This document shows positions 16,668 through 24,562 of a DNA stretch of 64,000 nt, one piece after another; the stretch's first letter is position 1; each line of letters opens with the position of its first letter. Position numbers and translations under genes: made by a program. The DNA is from Pseudomonadota bacterium (lineage in GTDB: Bacteria > Pseudomonadota > Alphaproteobacteria > Dongiales > Dongiaceae), in contig JAJYUT010000008.1 in NCBI GenBank assembly GCA_021792365.1, positions 62,001-126,000 on the forward strand, written 5' to 3'. The notes under the pieces are model-generated. The model was not told the origin of the DNA. It made no database searches and saw nothing but the letters and a program-made list of their open reading frames with translations.

Positions 16668-17033
16668 TTGGAAGGCCAATTGCGGGTCGAACTGGTCGGC
16701 GATCTTGTGGTGGCACGGGTGCGCGGAGAGCCGACCACCACCTTGCTGCGGGACTGCCAGGAAAAAGTCCTGTCCCTCGCTCGCGATTCGCAGAAGGCGA
16801 AAGTTCTTTACGACACGCTGGAAATGGAGGCGCCGTCGGTTGACGTGCCGCTCGCCCAGCGCGCGCTTGACGAGGGGCTGGGCGCCATCACGCTGAAGCG
16901 GGCGATCGTCGTCCCGAACAGCCGGCTCGCCTACCTCGCGCGCCTCGCGTTCGGGGACGGCGATTACCGGGTCTTCTACAACGACATTGTCGCGGCGCTG
17001 AAATGGCTCAGTGATGAGCCGGCGCGAAGCTAG
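16668..17033 (+). CDS. Small SpoIIAA/STAS-like protein
   Basis: Protein of 121 residues from a TTG start at 16668, preceded by GGGGAGG (16656-16662); no ATG start fits. The sequence (LRVELVGDLVVARVRGEP, KAKVLYDTLEMEAPSVDVP, LKRAIVVPNSRLAYLARLAFGDGDYRVFYND) has the alternating beta/alpha pattern of SpoIIAA-like STAS-fold proteins. This is a fold-level resemblance only, and the function is unknown. The end overlaps the convergent yedK-like gene by four bases. Confidence 0.65.
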   Translation: MEGQLRVELVGDLVVARVRGEPTTTLLRDCQEKVLSLARDSQKAKVLYDTLEMEAPSVDVPLAQRALDEGLGAITLKRAIVVPNSRLAYLARLAFGDGDYRVFYNDIVAALKWLSDEPARS

Positions 17034-17740
17034 CCGCGCCCAGCCGGCTTCGCCGCGACTTGCGGCGGCCCCTCGATCCGGGTCAGGCAACCCGGGTCGT
17101 CGTTCTTGACGCTGTTGACGCGCATGTCGACCCGGTAGAGCTCGGTCCTGGCCTGATCGTATGGCGCCAGCAGTGACTTGAGCTTGGGCTCGGCGCTGTC
17201 GGGATCGAGCCAGGAATCCTCGTCCTCTTGCCTCAGGATGACCGGCATGCGGTCGTGAACCGGCGACAGCTTGTCATTGGCGCTGGTGGTGACGATGGCG
17301 AAGCTCCGGATGATCTCGCCCGCGGGGTTGCGCCAGCCCTCCCACACGCCCGCGAAGGCAAAGGCCGGCCGCTGCGGATCCACGATCCGCCAGGGCGTCT
17401 TGTCCTTGAGGCTCTTGTCCTTGTTCCATTCATAGAAGCCGTCCGCCGGCACCAGGCAGCGGCGTCGCTGGAACGCCTCGCCGAACATCCGGCTGGCCGC
17501 GATGCCTTCCGCCCGCGCGTTGATCAAGGGTGCGCCGCCCGGCATTGCCGTGCTCCAGCGCGGGATCAGGCCCCAGCGGAACATTTTTAGCGCGCGCTCG
17601 CCATTGCGCTCCAAACCGATCACCGGCACGATCTGGGTTGGCGCGATGTTGTAGCGCGGCTGCAGATTGAGCACGGTCACCACCCTGAACAGCTCGCGGA
17701 TCGCCTCGGGCGGAAGGCTGAAGCTGTAGCGGCCGCACAT
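17030..17740 (-). CDS. SOS-response-associated peptidase / abasic-site processing protein (YedK/HMCES)
   Basis: Protein of 236 residues that forms a covalent thiazolidine link to abasic sites in single-stranded DNA. The invariant N-terminal MCGRYS (Cys2 after Met removal) is present, as are LINARAEG, RCLVPADGFYEW (active-site Glu) and VHDRMPVIL (active-site His). The length fits the family. No LexA box could be seen in the 61-base divergent gap to the macrodomain gene, so SOS control is not shown by sequence. Confidence 0.93.
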   Translation of the reverse strand: MCGRYSFSLPPEAIRELFRVVTVLNLQPRYNIAPTQIVPVIGLERNGERALKMFRWGLIPRWSTAMPGGAPLINARAEGIAASRMFGEAFQRRRCLVPADGFYEWNKDKSLKDKTPWRIVDPQRPAFAFAGVWEGWRNPAGEIIRSFAIVTTSANDKLSPVHDRMPVILRQEDEDSWLDPDSAEPKLKSLLAPYDQARTELYRVDMRVNSVKNDDPGCLTRIEGPPQVAAKPAGRG

Positions 17741-17801
17741 TGTCCGTCAGGTCCGTCTGGACTGAGTTGGCATACGATCATGCTTAGCGAAGGAGGGTGC
17801 G

Positions 17802-18347
17802 ATGCCGCAAGCCACCGTCAATCGCATGTCCGTCCATGTCGGAGACATCACCGCGCTCGATGTCGACGTCGTCGTGAACGCGGCCAATGAGGCTCTGCGC
17901 CCGGGCGGCGGCGTGTGCGGCGCCATCCACCGCGCGGCCGGGCCGGCGCTCGCGCAAGCGTGCCGCCGCCTCGGTCATTGCGCGCCCGGCGGCGCCGTGT
18001 TGACGCCGGGCTTCGGCCTGAAGGCGCGGCATGTCATCCACGCCGTCGGCCCGGTCTGGCACGGCGGCGCATCCGGCGAAGCGGAATTGCTGGCATCCTG
18101 CTACCGCACCGCGCTCGAACTGGCTGCCGACATCGAAGCGGAGGACATCGCCTTCCCGGCGATCTCCACCGGCGTGTTCGGCTTTCCGCCCGCCGAGGCG
18201 ACGGATGTGGCCGTCGCGACAAGCCGGGCCTGGCTCGCGGCGCATCCATGGCCGCGGCGTGTGATCTTTTGTTGTTTTGATCAGGCAATGGGCGCGCTCT
18301 ACCGCGCCAGCTTGGCCAGGAGGACGGGGCGGTATCGTTCTGGTTGA
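17802..18347 (+). CDS. Macrodomain protein, O-acetyl-ADP-ribose deacetylase type (YmdB-like)
   Basis: Protein of 181 residues, a single macrodomain. It shows the ADP-ribose binding motifs VVVNAANEALRPGGGVCGAIHRAAG, GFGLKARHVIHAVGPVW and AFPAISTGVFGFPPAEA. YmdB-like proteins remove O-acetyl from ADP-ribose or mono-ADP-ribose from proteins. A strong ribosome binding site (AAGGAGGG, 17789-17796) precedes the ATG. It is divergent from the DNA-repair gene yedK. Family assignment is firm, substrate is inferred. Confidence 0.93.
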   Translation: MPQATVNRMSVHVGDITALDVDVVVNAANEALRPGGGVCGAIHRAAGPALAQACRRLGHCAPGGAVLTPGFGLKARHVIHAVGPVWHGGASGEAELLASCYRTALELAADIEAEDIAFPAISTGVFGFPPAEATDVAVATSRAWLAAHPWPRRVIFCCFDQAMGALYRASLARRTGRYRSG

Positions 18348-18426
18348 TGGACTTGGCGAAGACGGCGAGACTCGCGCCGATTCGCAAGCTGTCCAGATCG
18401 GGCGGTCGCAATCCGGCCGGCCGATA

Positions 18427-18455
18427 TTGTCACGTCGGGTGAATTTCCCTATTGA
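18427..18455 (+). promoter_or_regulatory. Candidate promoter for hisD
   Basis: TTGTCA (18427-18432), a 17-base spacer and TATTGA (18450-18455), located 46 bases upstream of the hisD start in an AT-richer patch. It was found by pattern only. Confidence 0.35.
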
Positions 18456-18501
18456 AGCCACTACGGCCGGCACGGATGCTCGCCGGAAAGGGAGCTTGCC
18501 T

Positions 18502-19836
18502 ATGGATCGGCCCATCGCTCTGTTCGAGCTTGCCACGCAGTCGCCGGAGGCGCGGGAGCGGCTGCTGGTGCGGTCCGAGGCGGATCTCGCCGTCTTCGAG
18601 GAGCGGGTGAAGCCGATCATCGAGGAGGTTCGGCGCGAGGGCGATGCGGCCCTGGCGCGTTTCGGCGCGCGTTTCGACGGCGCGATCGATCTTTCGCCCG
18701 ACGCCATCCGCACGCCGGAGCGCGAGTTCGACGAGGCGATGAAGCGCGTCGCGCCGGAGGTGGTGCAGGCGATTGAATATGCCGTCGACAATGTCCGTCG
18801 CTATCACGAGGCCCAGTTGCCCGAAGAGATGTGGATGAAGGAGGTGCGCCCCGGCATCTTCGCGGGCGAGCGCTGGTCCCCCATCGATTCCGTTGCCTGC
18901 TACGTGCCGCGCGGCAAGGGCTCGTTCCCGTCGGTCGCGGTGATGACCGCCGTTCCGGCCATGGTGGCCAAAGTGCCGCGGGTCATCATCTGCACGCCGC
19001 CGCTGCCCGACGGCCGCACCGATCCCGCGACGCTGGTCGCGGCGAGGCTCGCCGGCGTGACGGAGGTCTATCGCTGTGGCGGCGCGCAGGCGGTCGCCGC
19101 CGTGGCCTATGGAACGCGGACGGTGCCGAGGGTCCTGAAGATGGTCGGGCCGGGCAGTCCCTATCTGGTCGCGGCGAAGAAGCTGCTGTCGCACCGCATT
19201 GATCCGGGCATCCTGGCCGGCCCTTCGGAATCCATCATCCTGGCGGACGAGACTGCGGATGGCCGCCTGGCCGCGCTCGACCTGCTGATCGAGGCGGAGC
19301 ATGGGCCGGATTCCTCCTGCTTCCTGGTCACTCATTCGCGCGCCGTGGCGGACGCGGCGCGCGCCGCCATTCCCGGATTCTGGGCGCAGATGTCGGAACA
19401 GAGGGTCGAATTCTCCGCCGCGGTGCTGCGCGGGCCGCAGGGCGGCATTGTGCTGGCGCCCGATTTCGACGCGGCCTGCGCGTTTGTCAACGACTACGCG
19501 CCGGAGCACCTGACGATCCACGCCAAGGACCCCTGGCGCCACATGAGCAAGATCCGCAACGCCGCCGAGATCCTGCTGGGCGAACACACGCCGAACACGC
19601 TCGCCAATTTCGTGTTGGGGCCCAATGCCGTCCTCCCCACCTCGGGAGCGGCCAGGACCAGTTCCGCGCTCAGTGTCTACGATTTCGTCAAACGCAGTTC
19701 GGTGGCCTTCGTCACATCGCTGGGCTATCCCGAAGCGGCACGTCATGCCGGCCGGCTCGCGACCTATGAGGGGTTCGACGGCCATGCCAATGCGGTCTCC
19801 GCGACCCGCGATCGCCTGATGGCGGACAGGTCGTAG
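18502..19836 (+). CDS. hisD: Histidinol dehydrogenase family protein
   Basis: Zn-dependent NAD dehydrogenase of 444 residues. Motifs are CYVPRGKGSFPS, GGAQAVAAVAYGT, KMVGPGSPYLVAAKKLL, LAGPSESIILADE, the metal/substrate segment EAEHGPDSSCFLVT and the catalytic VNDYAPEHLTIHA. In histidine synthesis it oxidises histidinol to histidine. It stands alone with no other his gene in the window. Related catabolic paralogues (for example HpsN, sulfopropanediol dehydrogenase) share these motifs, so the biosynthetic role is likely but not certain. A PAS-domain gene follows after two bases. Confidence 0.85.
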   Translation: MDRPIALFELATQSPEARERLLVRSEADLAVFEERVKPIIEEVRREGDAALARFGARFDGAIDLSPDAIRTPEREFDEAMKRVAPEVVQAIEYAVDNVRRYHEAQLPEEMWMKEVRPGIFAGERWSPIDSVACYVPRGKGSFPSVAVMTAVPAMVAKVPRVIICTPPLPDGRTDPATLVAARLAGVTEVYRCGGAQAVAAVAYGTRTVPRVLKMVGPGSPYLVAAKKLLSHRIDPGILAGPSESIILADETADGRLAALDLLIEAEHGPDSSCFLVTHSRAVADAARAAIPGFWAQMSEQRVEFSAAVLRGPQGGIVLAPDFDAACAFVNDYAPEHLTIHAKDPWRHMSKIRNAAEILLGEHTPNTLANFVLGPNAVLPTSGAARTSSALSVYDFVKRSSVAFVTSLGYPEAARHAGRLATYEGFDGHANAVSATRDRLMADRS

Positions 19837-19838
19837 CG

Positions 19839-20447
19839 ATGGACCGGGTCGGCGCGCATCCGAGCGGTCGCACTCTGGTCGGTGCCGACGGCAGCCTGCT
19901 GGGTATCGGCGACAAGGTGAGCGCTCTGGAAGGGCTGGCCCGCGTCAGCAACGAGACGCGGCGTGCCTTCGATGCATGGATGCGGACAGACCGCTCCGAG
20001 GGATTGCCGACCTTCTCGGATTTCCGCCTGCAGACGATCGACGATCTGCTGCCCTCCGTCCTGATGGTCGAGGCGCTCGAGGATGCGCGCGACTACCGCT
20101 ATCGCTATTGCGGGACGCGCGAGATGGAGGTGCGCGGCGCCGATCCGACCGGACGCACCGTGCGGGAGTGCCACGAGGGCGAAATCCTCGATTTCGTTCT
20201 GGAGAACTACGATCGTGTGGTGACGGCCGGCGAAGGATTGCTCGATCTCTCCGTCGATATCAGCCGCGACCGCCGCTACGTGGCGACCGAGGTGCTGTTC
20301 CTGCCGTTCTCGGACGTGGGCGTGGCGGTTACCGACATCCTGGTCTATTCGCACTACCTGGATACGCGGTCCGCGACGCCGGCGCTCGATTCGCGTAGGG
20401 CTATAGCGGCTTCGGATCGAGGAAGCGGCGCACCACGTTCTCGGTGA
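19839..20447 (+). CDS. PAS-domain (PAS_5-like) protein
   Basis: Protein of 202 residues. The central part resembles the PAS_5 family common in Rhodospirillales: RSEGLPTFSDFRLQTIDDLLPSVLMVEALED, YRYRYCGTREMEVRGADPTGRTVREC, LENYDRVVTAGEGLLDLSVDIS, ATEVLFLPFSDVGVAVTDILVYSHY. There is no output domain, so it may be a single-domain sensor or ligand-binding protein. It follows hisD by two bases and may be co-transcribed. Its last 47 bases overlap the convergent dimethylformamidase-like gene. Confidence 0.78.
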   Translation: MDRVGAHPSGRTLVGADGSLLGIGDKVSALEGLARVSNETRRAFDAWMRTDRSEGLPTFSDFRLQTIDDLLPSVLMVEALEDARDYRYRYCGTREMEVRGADPTGRTVRECHEGEILDFVLENYDRVVTAGEGLLDLSVDISRDRRYVATEVLFLPFSDVGVAVTDILVYSHYLDTRSATPALDSRRAIAASDRGSGAPRSR

Positions 20448-22584
20448 TGCGGCTGACGTTGTTCCGATACTTGTCGTGCGCCAGCGATCCGGCCCAGGAG
20501 ATCGAGCTCACCGAGAACACGGCGCCGCCCTTCGGGGTCTCGAAGAACACCATGTCCGCCTTCACCATCGGGCAGGTGTCGCCGTTGATCGCGGAGTGGG
20601 TATGGTTGAACTCCTCTTTGACCCAGTGGTAGGAGGCCGGGAACTCGCTCGCCGTCGCCACGATCAGCGCATGCGGTGGCGTGCCTAGCGAGAAATCGGC
20701 GCGGTCCAGCTCCCAGCCCGCGGCGCCGCCGCCGATGGAGCCGAAATCGCCGATCTTCTCGCTCTGACCGACGCCCTTGAAAATGAAGACGGCGCGCGGG
20801 TCGCGGCTGGCGGCGGTGCGGTCGTACCAGCCCGAATAATCGAAGCCTTGGGCGGTGAAGCCGGCCCCGCAGACCATGTTCGGCGGCCTGCCGTTCCGCC
20901 GCCACAGGCCGGAATACTCGCCGGTGAATGCCATGTAGTTCTCGCCGGTCTCGGTCCACCAGGCGCGCATGCCGTCCTCGGCGCGGCGGTGCTCGATCAC
21001 GCCCGGCAGCTTCGGATGCCAGGCGATGCGCCAATAGAAGCCGTTGGCCCCCAGATACATCAGCCGGCCGCCCTGGTTGGTGTAGTCCTGCACGCCATCC
21101 AGCATGCGCTCGCTGTAGTATTCCGGGTGCGTCCCCGTCATGACGCACTTGTAGGGCTTCAACGCCGCGACGCCGTCCTGTTCGAGCTCCTCGTCGGTGA
21201 TGATGTCGTAGGCGATCCCCTTCGCCTCGAGCCAGTCGGTGATGTGCGTATCGGCGTTGAACTGCCACAGATCCGTCTTGGGCCGCATGTTGAGGATCGG
21301 CCGCAGGCGAGAGGAATGCGCGACGCCGCTGCCGTCATTGTGCAGGTCGTAGGTGGAGAGGCCAAGCGAGACTGTCTCCTCCATGAACACGTCCGCCGGC
21401 GAAAGCGTGGTGAACTTGGTGGAGCTGGTCTCGTCGAAATGCCATGAGGTTGCCATCTGGTGGTTGGCATAGGCGAGATAGCTTGCGGTCGGCACCAGGA
21501 GGGCCAGCTTCGCCGTCGCCTTGCCCTTGGGCGGGCAGACGAAGAGCGGCGTGAACTCCTCCAGCGAGCCTTGCGTCAAGTGCAGGCAATAGATGCCGCT
21601 CTTGAGGTTCTTCGGCAGGCGCAGCGCGAAGTCGGTTTCCCAGCCGCAATCATAGAGATCGTCGTCGTGGAAATGGATCGCGCCGTACTGCTCCGGCTTG
21701 TGCGTCCAGTTGTGCTCCGAGCCGTCCCAGTTCCAGCCCGTCATGGCGCGGGTCGGCAGGTTCAGGGTCTGTCCGTTGCGACGCTTCGGTCCGCGGTCGT
21801 GGATCGCGGTGCCCGGGACATCGCGGGAGAAGTCCCAGGCCGCCACGGCCTGGCGCGCGCTCGGCGCGCCGCGTCCGCCGGGCGGGGCCAGCAGCGCATC
21901 GATCTTCAGTGCCTTGCCATAAATGGCGGGCGAATCGATCTTGCCGTTGAAATGCGCGGCGGCTTTCGCCCCGTCGTTCCAAGCGGCGATGAGGAACCGG
22001 TTGGGCGCCTCCGACGGCTTGGCCTTGCCCTTGGCAACCTGGCGCTGCTCCATGCCGCCATAGGGCAGGGCGCGATGAGCGGAGAGCACGACTTGCCCGC
22101 TCCTGGCGTCGAAGCTCGCCGCCAGGCGATACCAGTGCCGGCCAAGGAACGTGTCCGACAGCGCAACCGGCGCGCTATCGCCGACCCGCAGCGCTAGGCG
22201 ACCCTGCTCGTCCAGATAGAGCGCATAGCCGCTCCGGCTCGCCGCGTCCCAGTTGCCGAGGATGCATTGCGGCTCGCCCTTGTCGACCCAGGTCGGCCAG
22301 ATGAAGGCGCTGAGCGAGAACGATGCGAGCGCGAATCCCTTGCGGTCCCTGATCGCGACATAGGAGCCGCAGGGGATCGGCTGGTGCCGCCCCGGACGCT
22401 CGGATTCGGGCACGCCCTTCACCGGTTCCATCTTGTAGCCCGGGCCATCCGGCGAATCGTCGCCGCAGATGACGCGCATCAGGCGCGCACGATAGGGGGT
22501 GGTGTCGGGCGCGCTGACCTTGACGGCGACTTGGTCGCCGGGGCGCACGCTCAGCTTGTCGGTATAGGCGAGCAGACGTTGCAT
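20401..22584 (-). CDS. N,N-dimethylformamidase-like amidohydrolase, large subunit
   Basis: Protein of 727 residues resembling the large subunit (DmfA2, ~760 residues) of the mononuclear-iron N,N-dimethylformamidases (DMFases), which hydrolyse dimethylformamide to dimethylamine and formate. An N-terminal lectin-like region (GNWDAASRSGYALYLDEQGRLALRV) precedes a glutaminase-like fold. The iron-site H-x-E pair is visible in GTHPEYYSERM (His486, Glu488). A Tyr near residue 412 in STYDLHNDG probably completes the site. The DVFMEETVSLG and GRLMYLGANGFYWRI segments also fit. The small-subunit gene lies 22 bases upstream. The real substrate may be another formamide or amide. Confidence 0.85.
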   Translation of the reverse strand: MQRLLAYTDKLSVRPGDQVAVKVSAPDTTPYRARLMRVICGDDSPDGPGYKMEPVKGVPESERPGRHQPIPCGSYVAIRDRKGFALASFSLSAFIWPTWVDKGEPQCILGNWDAASRSGYALYLDEQGRLALRVGDSAPVALSDTFLGRHWYRLAASFDARSGQVVLSAHRALPYGGMEQRQVAKGKAKPSEAPNRFLIAAWNDGAKAAAHFNGKIDSPAIYGKALKIDALLAPPGGRGAPSARQAVAAWDFSRDVPGTAIHDRGPKRRNGQTLNLPTRAMTGWNWDGSEHNWTHKPEQYGAIHFHDDDLYDCGWETDFALRLPKNLKSGIYCLHLTQGSLEEFTPLFVCPPKGKATAKLALLVPTASYLAYANHQMATSWHFDETSSTKFTTLSPADVFMEETVSLGLSTYDLHNDGSGVAHSSRLRPILNMRPKTDLWQFNADTHITDWLEAKGIAYDIITDEELEQDGVAALKPYKCVMTGTHPEYYSERMLDGVQDYTNQGGRLMYLGANGFYWRIAWHPKLPGVIEHRRAEDGMRAWWTETGENYMAFTGEYSGLWRRNGRPPNMVCGAGFTAQGFDYSGWYDRTAASRDPRAVFIFKGVGQSEKIGDFGSIGGGAAGWELDRADFSLGTPPHALIVATASEFPASYHWVKEEFNHTHSAINGDTCPMVKADMVFFETPKGGAVFSVSSISWAGSLAHDKYRNNVSRITENVVRRFLDPKPL

Positions 22585-22606
22585 GATGATCTCTTGCAGG
22601 GGAGGG

Positions 22607-22912
22607 CTACCGGACCGGACAGTCCTTGCCCGTTATGTCTTTCCAGCGGGCGCGAAAGCAGGCCCACACCGCATCCTCGTAGCTGCGGAAGGCGCGGGAA
22701 CGATCGATCTCCACCTTGGTGCCTCGCCGCGGTCCAAGTTGGCCGAGCCGCCATTCCTTGTGCGGCACGGTGCAGACGATGATTGTCTTGCCGCGCGCAT
22801 AGCCCCAGCGCATCAGGTCGAGCAGGCGGTGCAGATCCGCGCTGTGACGGCCGAATGGCTTGCGCTTGAATTCCTCGCACAGGTCGGTGCGCGACGGATC
22901 GATCGACAGCAT
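22607..22912 (-). CDS. N,N-dimethylformamidase-like small subunit
   Basis: Protein of 101 residues just upstream of the large subunit, matching the known small-large gene order. It shares the DmfA1 pattern KPFGRHSADLHRLLDLMR, a PHKEW motif where known small subunits have SEREW, and a C-terminal YEDAVWACFRARWKDI helix. It is about 30 residues shorter than the ~132-residue Paracoccus subunit, missing mainly the N-terminal part. The comparison is from memory of the family, not from an alignment. It probably forms the alpha2beta2-type enzyme with the next gene. Confidence 0.72.
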   Translation of the reverse strand: MLSIDPSRTDLCEEFKRKPFGRHSADLHRLLDLMRWGYARGKTIIVCTVPHKEWRLGQLGPRRGTKVEIDRSRAFRSYEDAVWACFRARWKDITGKDCPVR

Positions 22913-22930
22913 GAACGCGTTATCCCCCGG

Positions 22931-24562
22931 TTATTCTTGCCAGGCATCATAGAGAGCCTTGAGACCTGCTGTCGAGCCGTCGCGCGCGACTCCATTGCCG
23001 CTCAAGATGTCGTTCGCGAGCTGCTTACCGAGCTCCACGCCCCACTGGTCAAAGGAATTGATGCCCCAGAGGACGCCAAGCACGAAAGTCTTGTGTTCAT
23101 AGAGTGCGACCAGCTTGCCGAGGTGATAGGGATCGAGCTCGCCGATCAGGATGCTGTTGCTCGGCCGGTCGCCGCTGAAGCTGCGATGCGGTGCCAGCGC
23201 GCGCGCTTGGCCCGCCTTCATCTTGGCCTCGCGCATCTCCGCCTGTGCCTCGGCGGCGCTCTTGCCGAACATCAGCGCCTGGCTCTGCGCCAGGAAGTTG
23301 GCGGACAGCAGCCGATGCAGCTCCGGATAGCCGGAGCGGTCGCGCGCCGCCAGGATGAAGTCGCAGAACACGCGCTGCGTGCCCTGGTGGATGAGCTGAT
23401 AGAACGCGTGCTGACCGTTGGTGCCCGGCTCGCCGAACAGGACCGGCCCGGTCGCGCATTTCACCGGCTTGCCGTCGCGGCGCACGCCTTTGCCATTGCT
23501 CTCCATCTCGAGCTGCTGGAGATAGGCCGGCAGCCGTGCCAGGTCTTGCGCATACGGCAGCATGGCGTAGGCGGCTGCGCCCAGAAAGTCGATGTTCCAC
23601 AGCGCGATCAGTCCCATGGTCAGCGGGATGTTGCGCTCTGCCGGCGCGCCCCGGAAATGCCGGTCCATGGCGTGGGCGCCGGCCAGCAGCCGCTCGAATC
23701 CCTCCCAGCCCAGCGCCACCGCGATCGGCAGACCGATGGCGCACCACATGGAATAGCGACCGCCGACCCAGTCCCAGAACCCGAACACATTCTCCGGCGC
23801 GATGCCGAAGACGCCGGCCTTGTCGACGGCCGCGCTGACTGCGACGAAATGCTTCGGGACAGCGTCTGGCGAAAGGCGCGCGGTCAGCCAGGCGCGCGCG
23901 GCTTTCGCGTTGGCCAGCGTCTCCTGGGTCGTGAAGGTCTTGGAGGAGACGATGAACAGAGTGGAGGCTGGATCGGCCTGCGCCAGCGCCGCCTGCAAAT
24001 GCGCGCCATCGACATTGGAGACGAAATGGAAGCGGATCTCCGGATGGCAAAACGGCCGCAGGGCCTGCACCGCCATGGCGGGACCAAGGTCGGAGCCGCC
24101 GATGCCGATGTTGATCACGGTCTCGATGCGCTCGCCAGTCGCGCCGCGCCAATTCCCCTCACGCACCGCCGTGGCGAACCGGCGCATCTGGTCCCAAACC
24201 CGACGGACGTCCGGCATCACGTCCTTGCCGTCCACCATCATGGGCGTCGCGCCCTGGTGGCGCAGGGCGACGTGATAGACTGCCCGGTCCTCCGTACTGT
24301 TGATCCGCTCGCCGGCAAACATGCGGTCGCGCCAGCCGGCGACGTCCGCCGCGCGCGCGACATCGCGCAGCAGCCGCATGGTCTCTTCTGTCACAAGGTT
24401 CTTCGAGAAATCGAACGCGAACTCGTCGAGCGCCAGCGAGAACTTGGAGAAGCGGTCGGAGTCCTGACGGAACAGGTCGGCAATGCGGGTCTTTGCCAGC
24501 GCCTGGCGGTGGCGCTTCAGCGCGGCCCATTCCTCCGAGCGGGTCAGGTCCGCGACGGTCAT
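22931..24562 (-). CDS. pgi: Glucose-6-phosphate isomerase
   Basis: Protein of 543 residues, normal for bacterial Pgi; interconverts glucose-6-phosphate and fructose-6-phosphate. Signatures are INIGIGGSDLGPAMAVQAL, SKTFTTQETLANA, FGFWDWVGGRYSMWCAIGLP (PROSITE-type), GTNGQHAFYQLIHQGT (active-site His), and the C-terminal NSFDQWGVELGKQLA with the catalytic Lys. The start overlaps the stop of the upstream sulfatase-like gene (ATGA), so they are coupled. Placement between a sulfatase and a formamidase pair is unusual for pgi. Confidence 0.96.
   Translation of the reverse strand: MTVADLTRSEEWAALKRHRQALAKTRIADLFRQDSDRFSKFSLALDEFAFDFSKNLVTEETMRLLRDVARAADVAGWRDRMFAGERINSTEDRAVYHVALRHQGATPMMVDGKDVMPDVRRVWDQMRRFATAVREGNWRGATGERIETVINIGIGGSDLGPAMAVQALRPFCHPEIRFHFVSNVDGAHLQAALAQADPASTLFIVSSKTFTTQETLANAKAARAWLTARLSPDAVPKHFVAVSAAVDKAGVFGIAPENVFGFWDWVGGRYSMWCAIGLPIAVALGWEGFERLLAGAHAMDRHFRGAPAERNIPLTMGLIALWNIDFLGAAAYAMLPYAQDLARLPAYLQQLEMESNGKGVRRDGKPVKCATGPVLFGEPGTNGQHAFYQLIHQGTQRVFCDFILAARDRSGYPELHRLLSANFLAQSQALMFGKSAAEAQAEMREAKMKAGQARALAPHRSFSGDRPSNSILIGELDPYHLGKLVALYEHKTFVLGVLWGINSFDQWGVELGKQLANDILSGNGVARDGSTAGLKALYDAWQE

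Noticed and set aside
17741-17801. Possible LexA (SOS) box before the yedK-like gene
   Set aside because: No GTTC-N7-GTTC or GAAC-N7-GTTC pattern is present in the gap.
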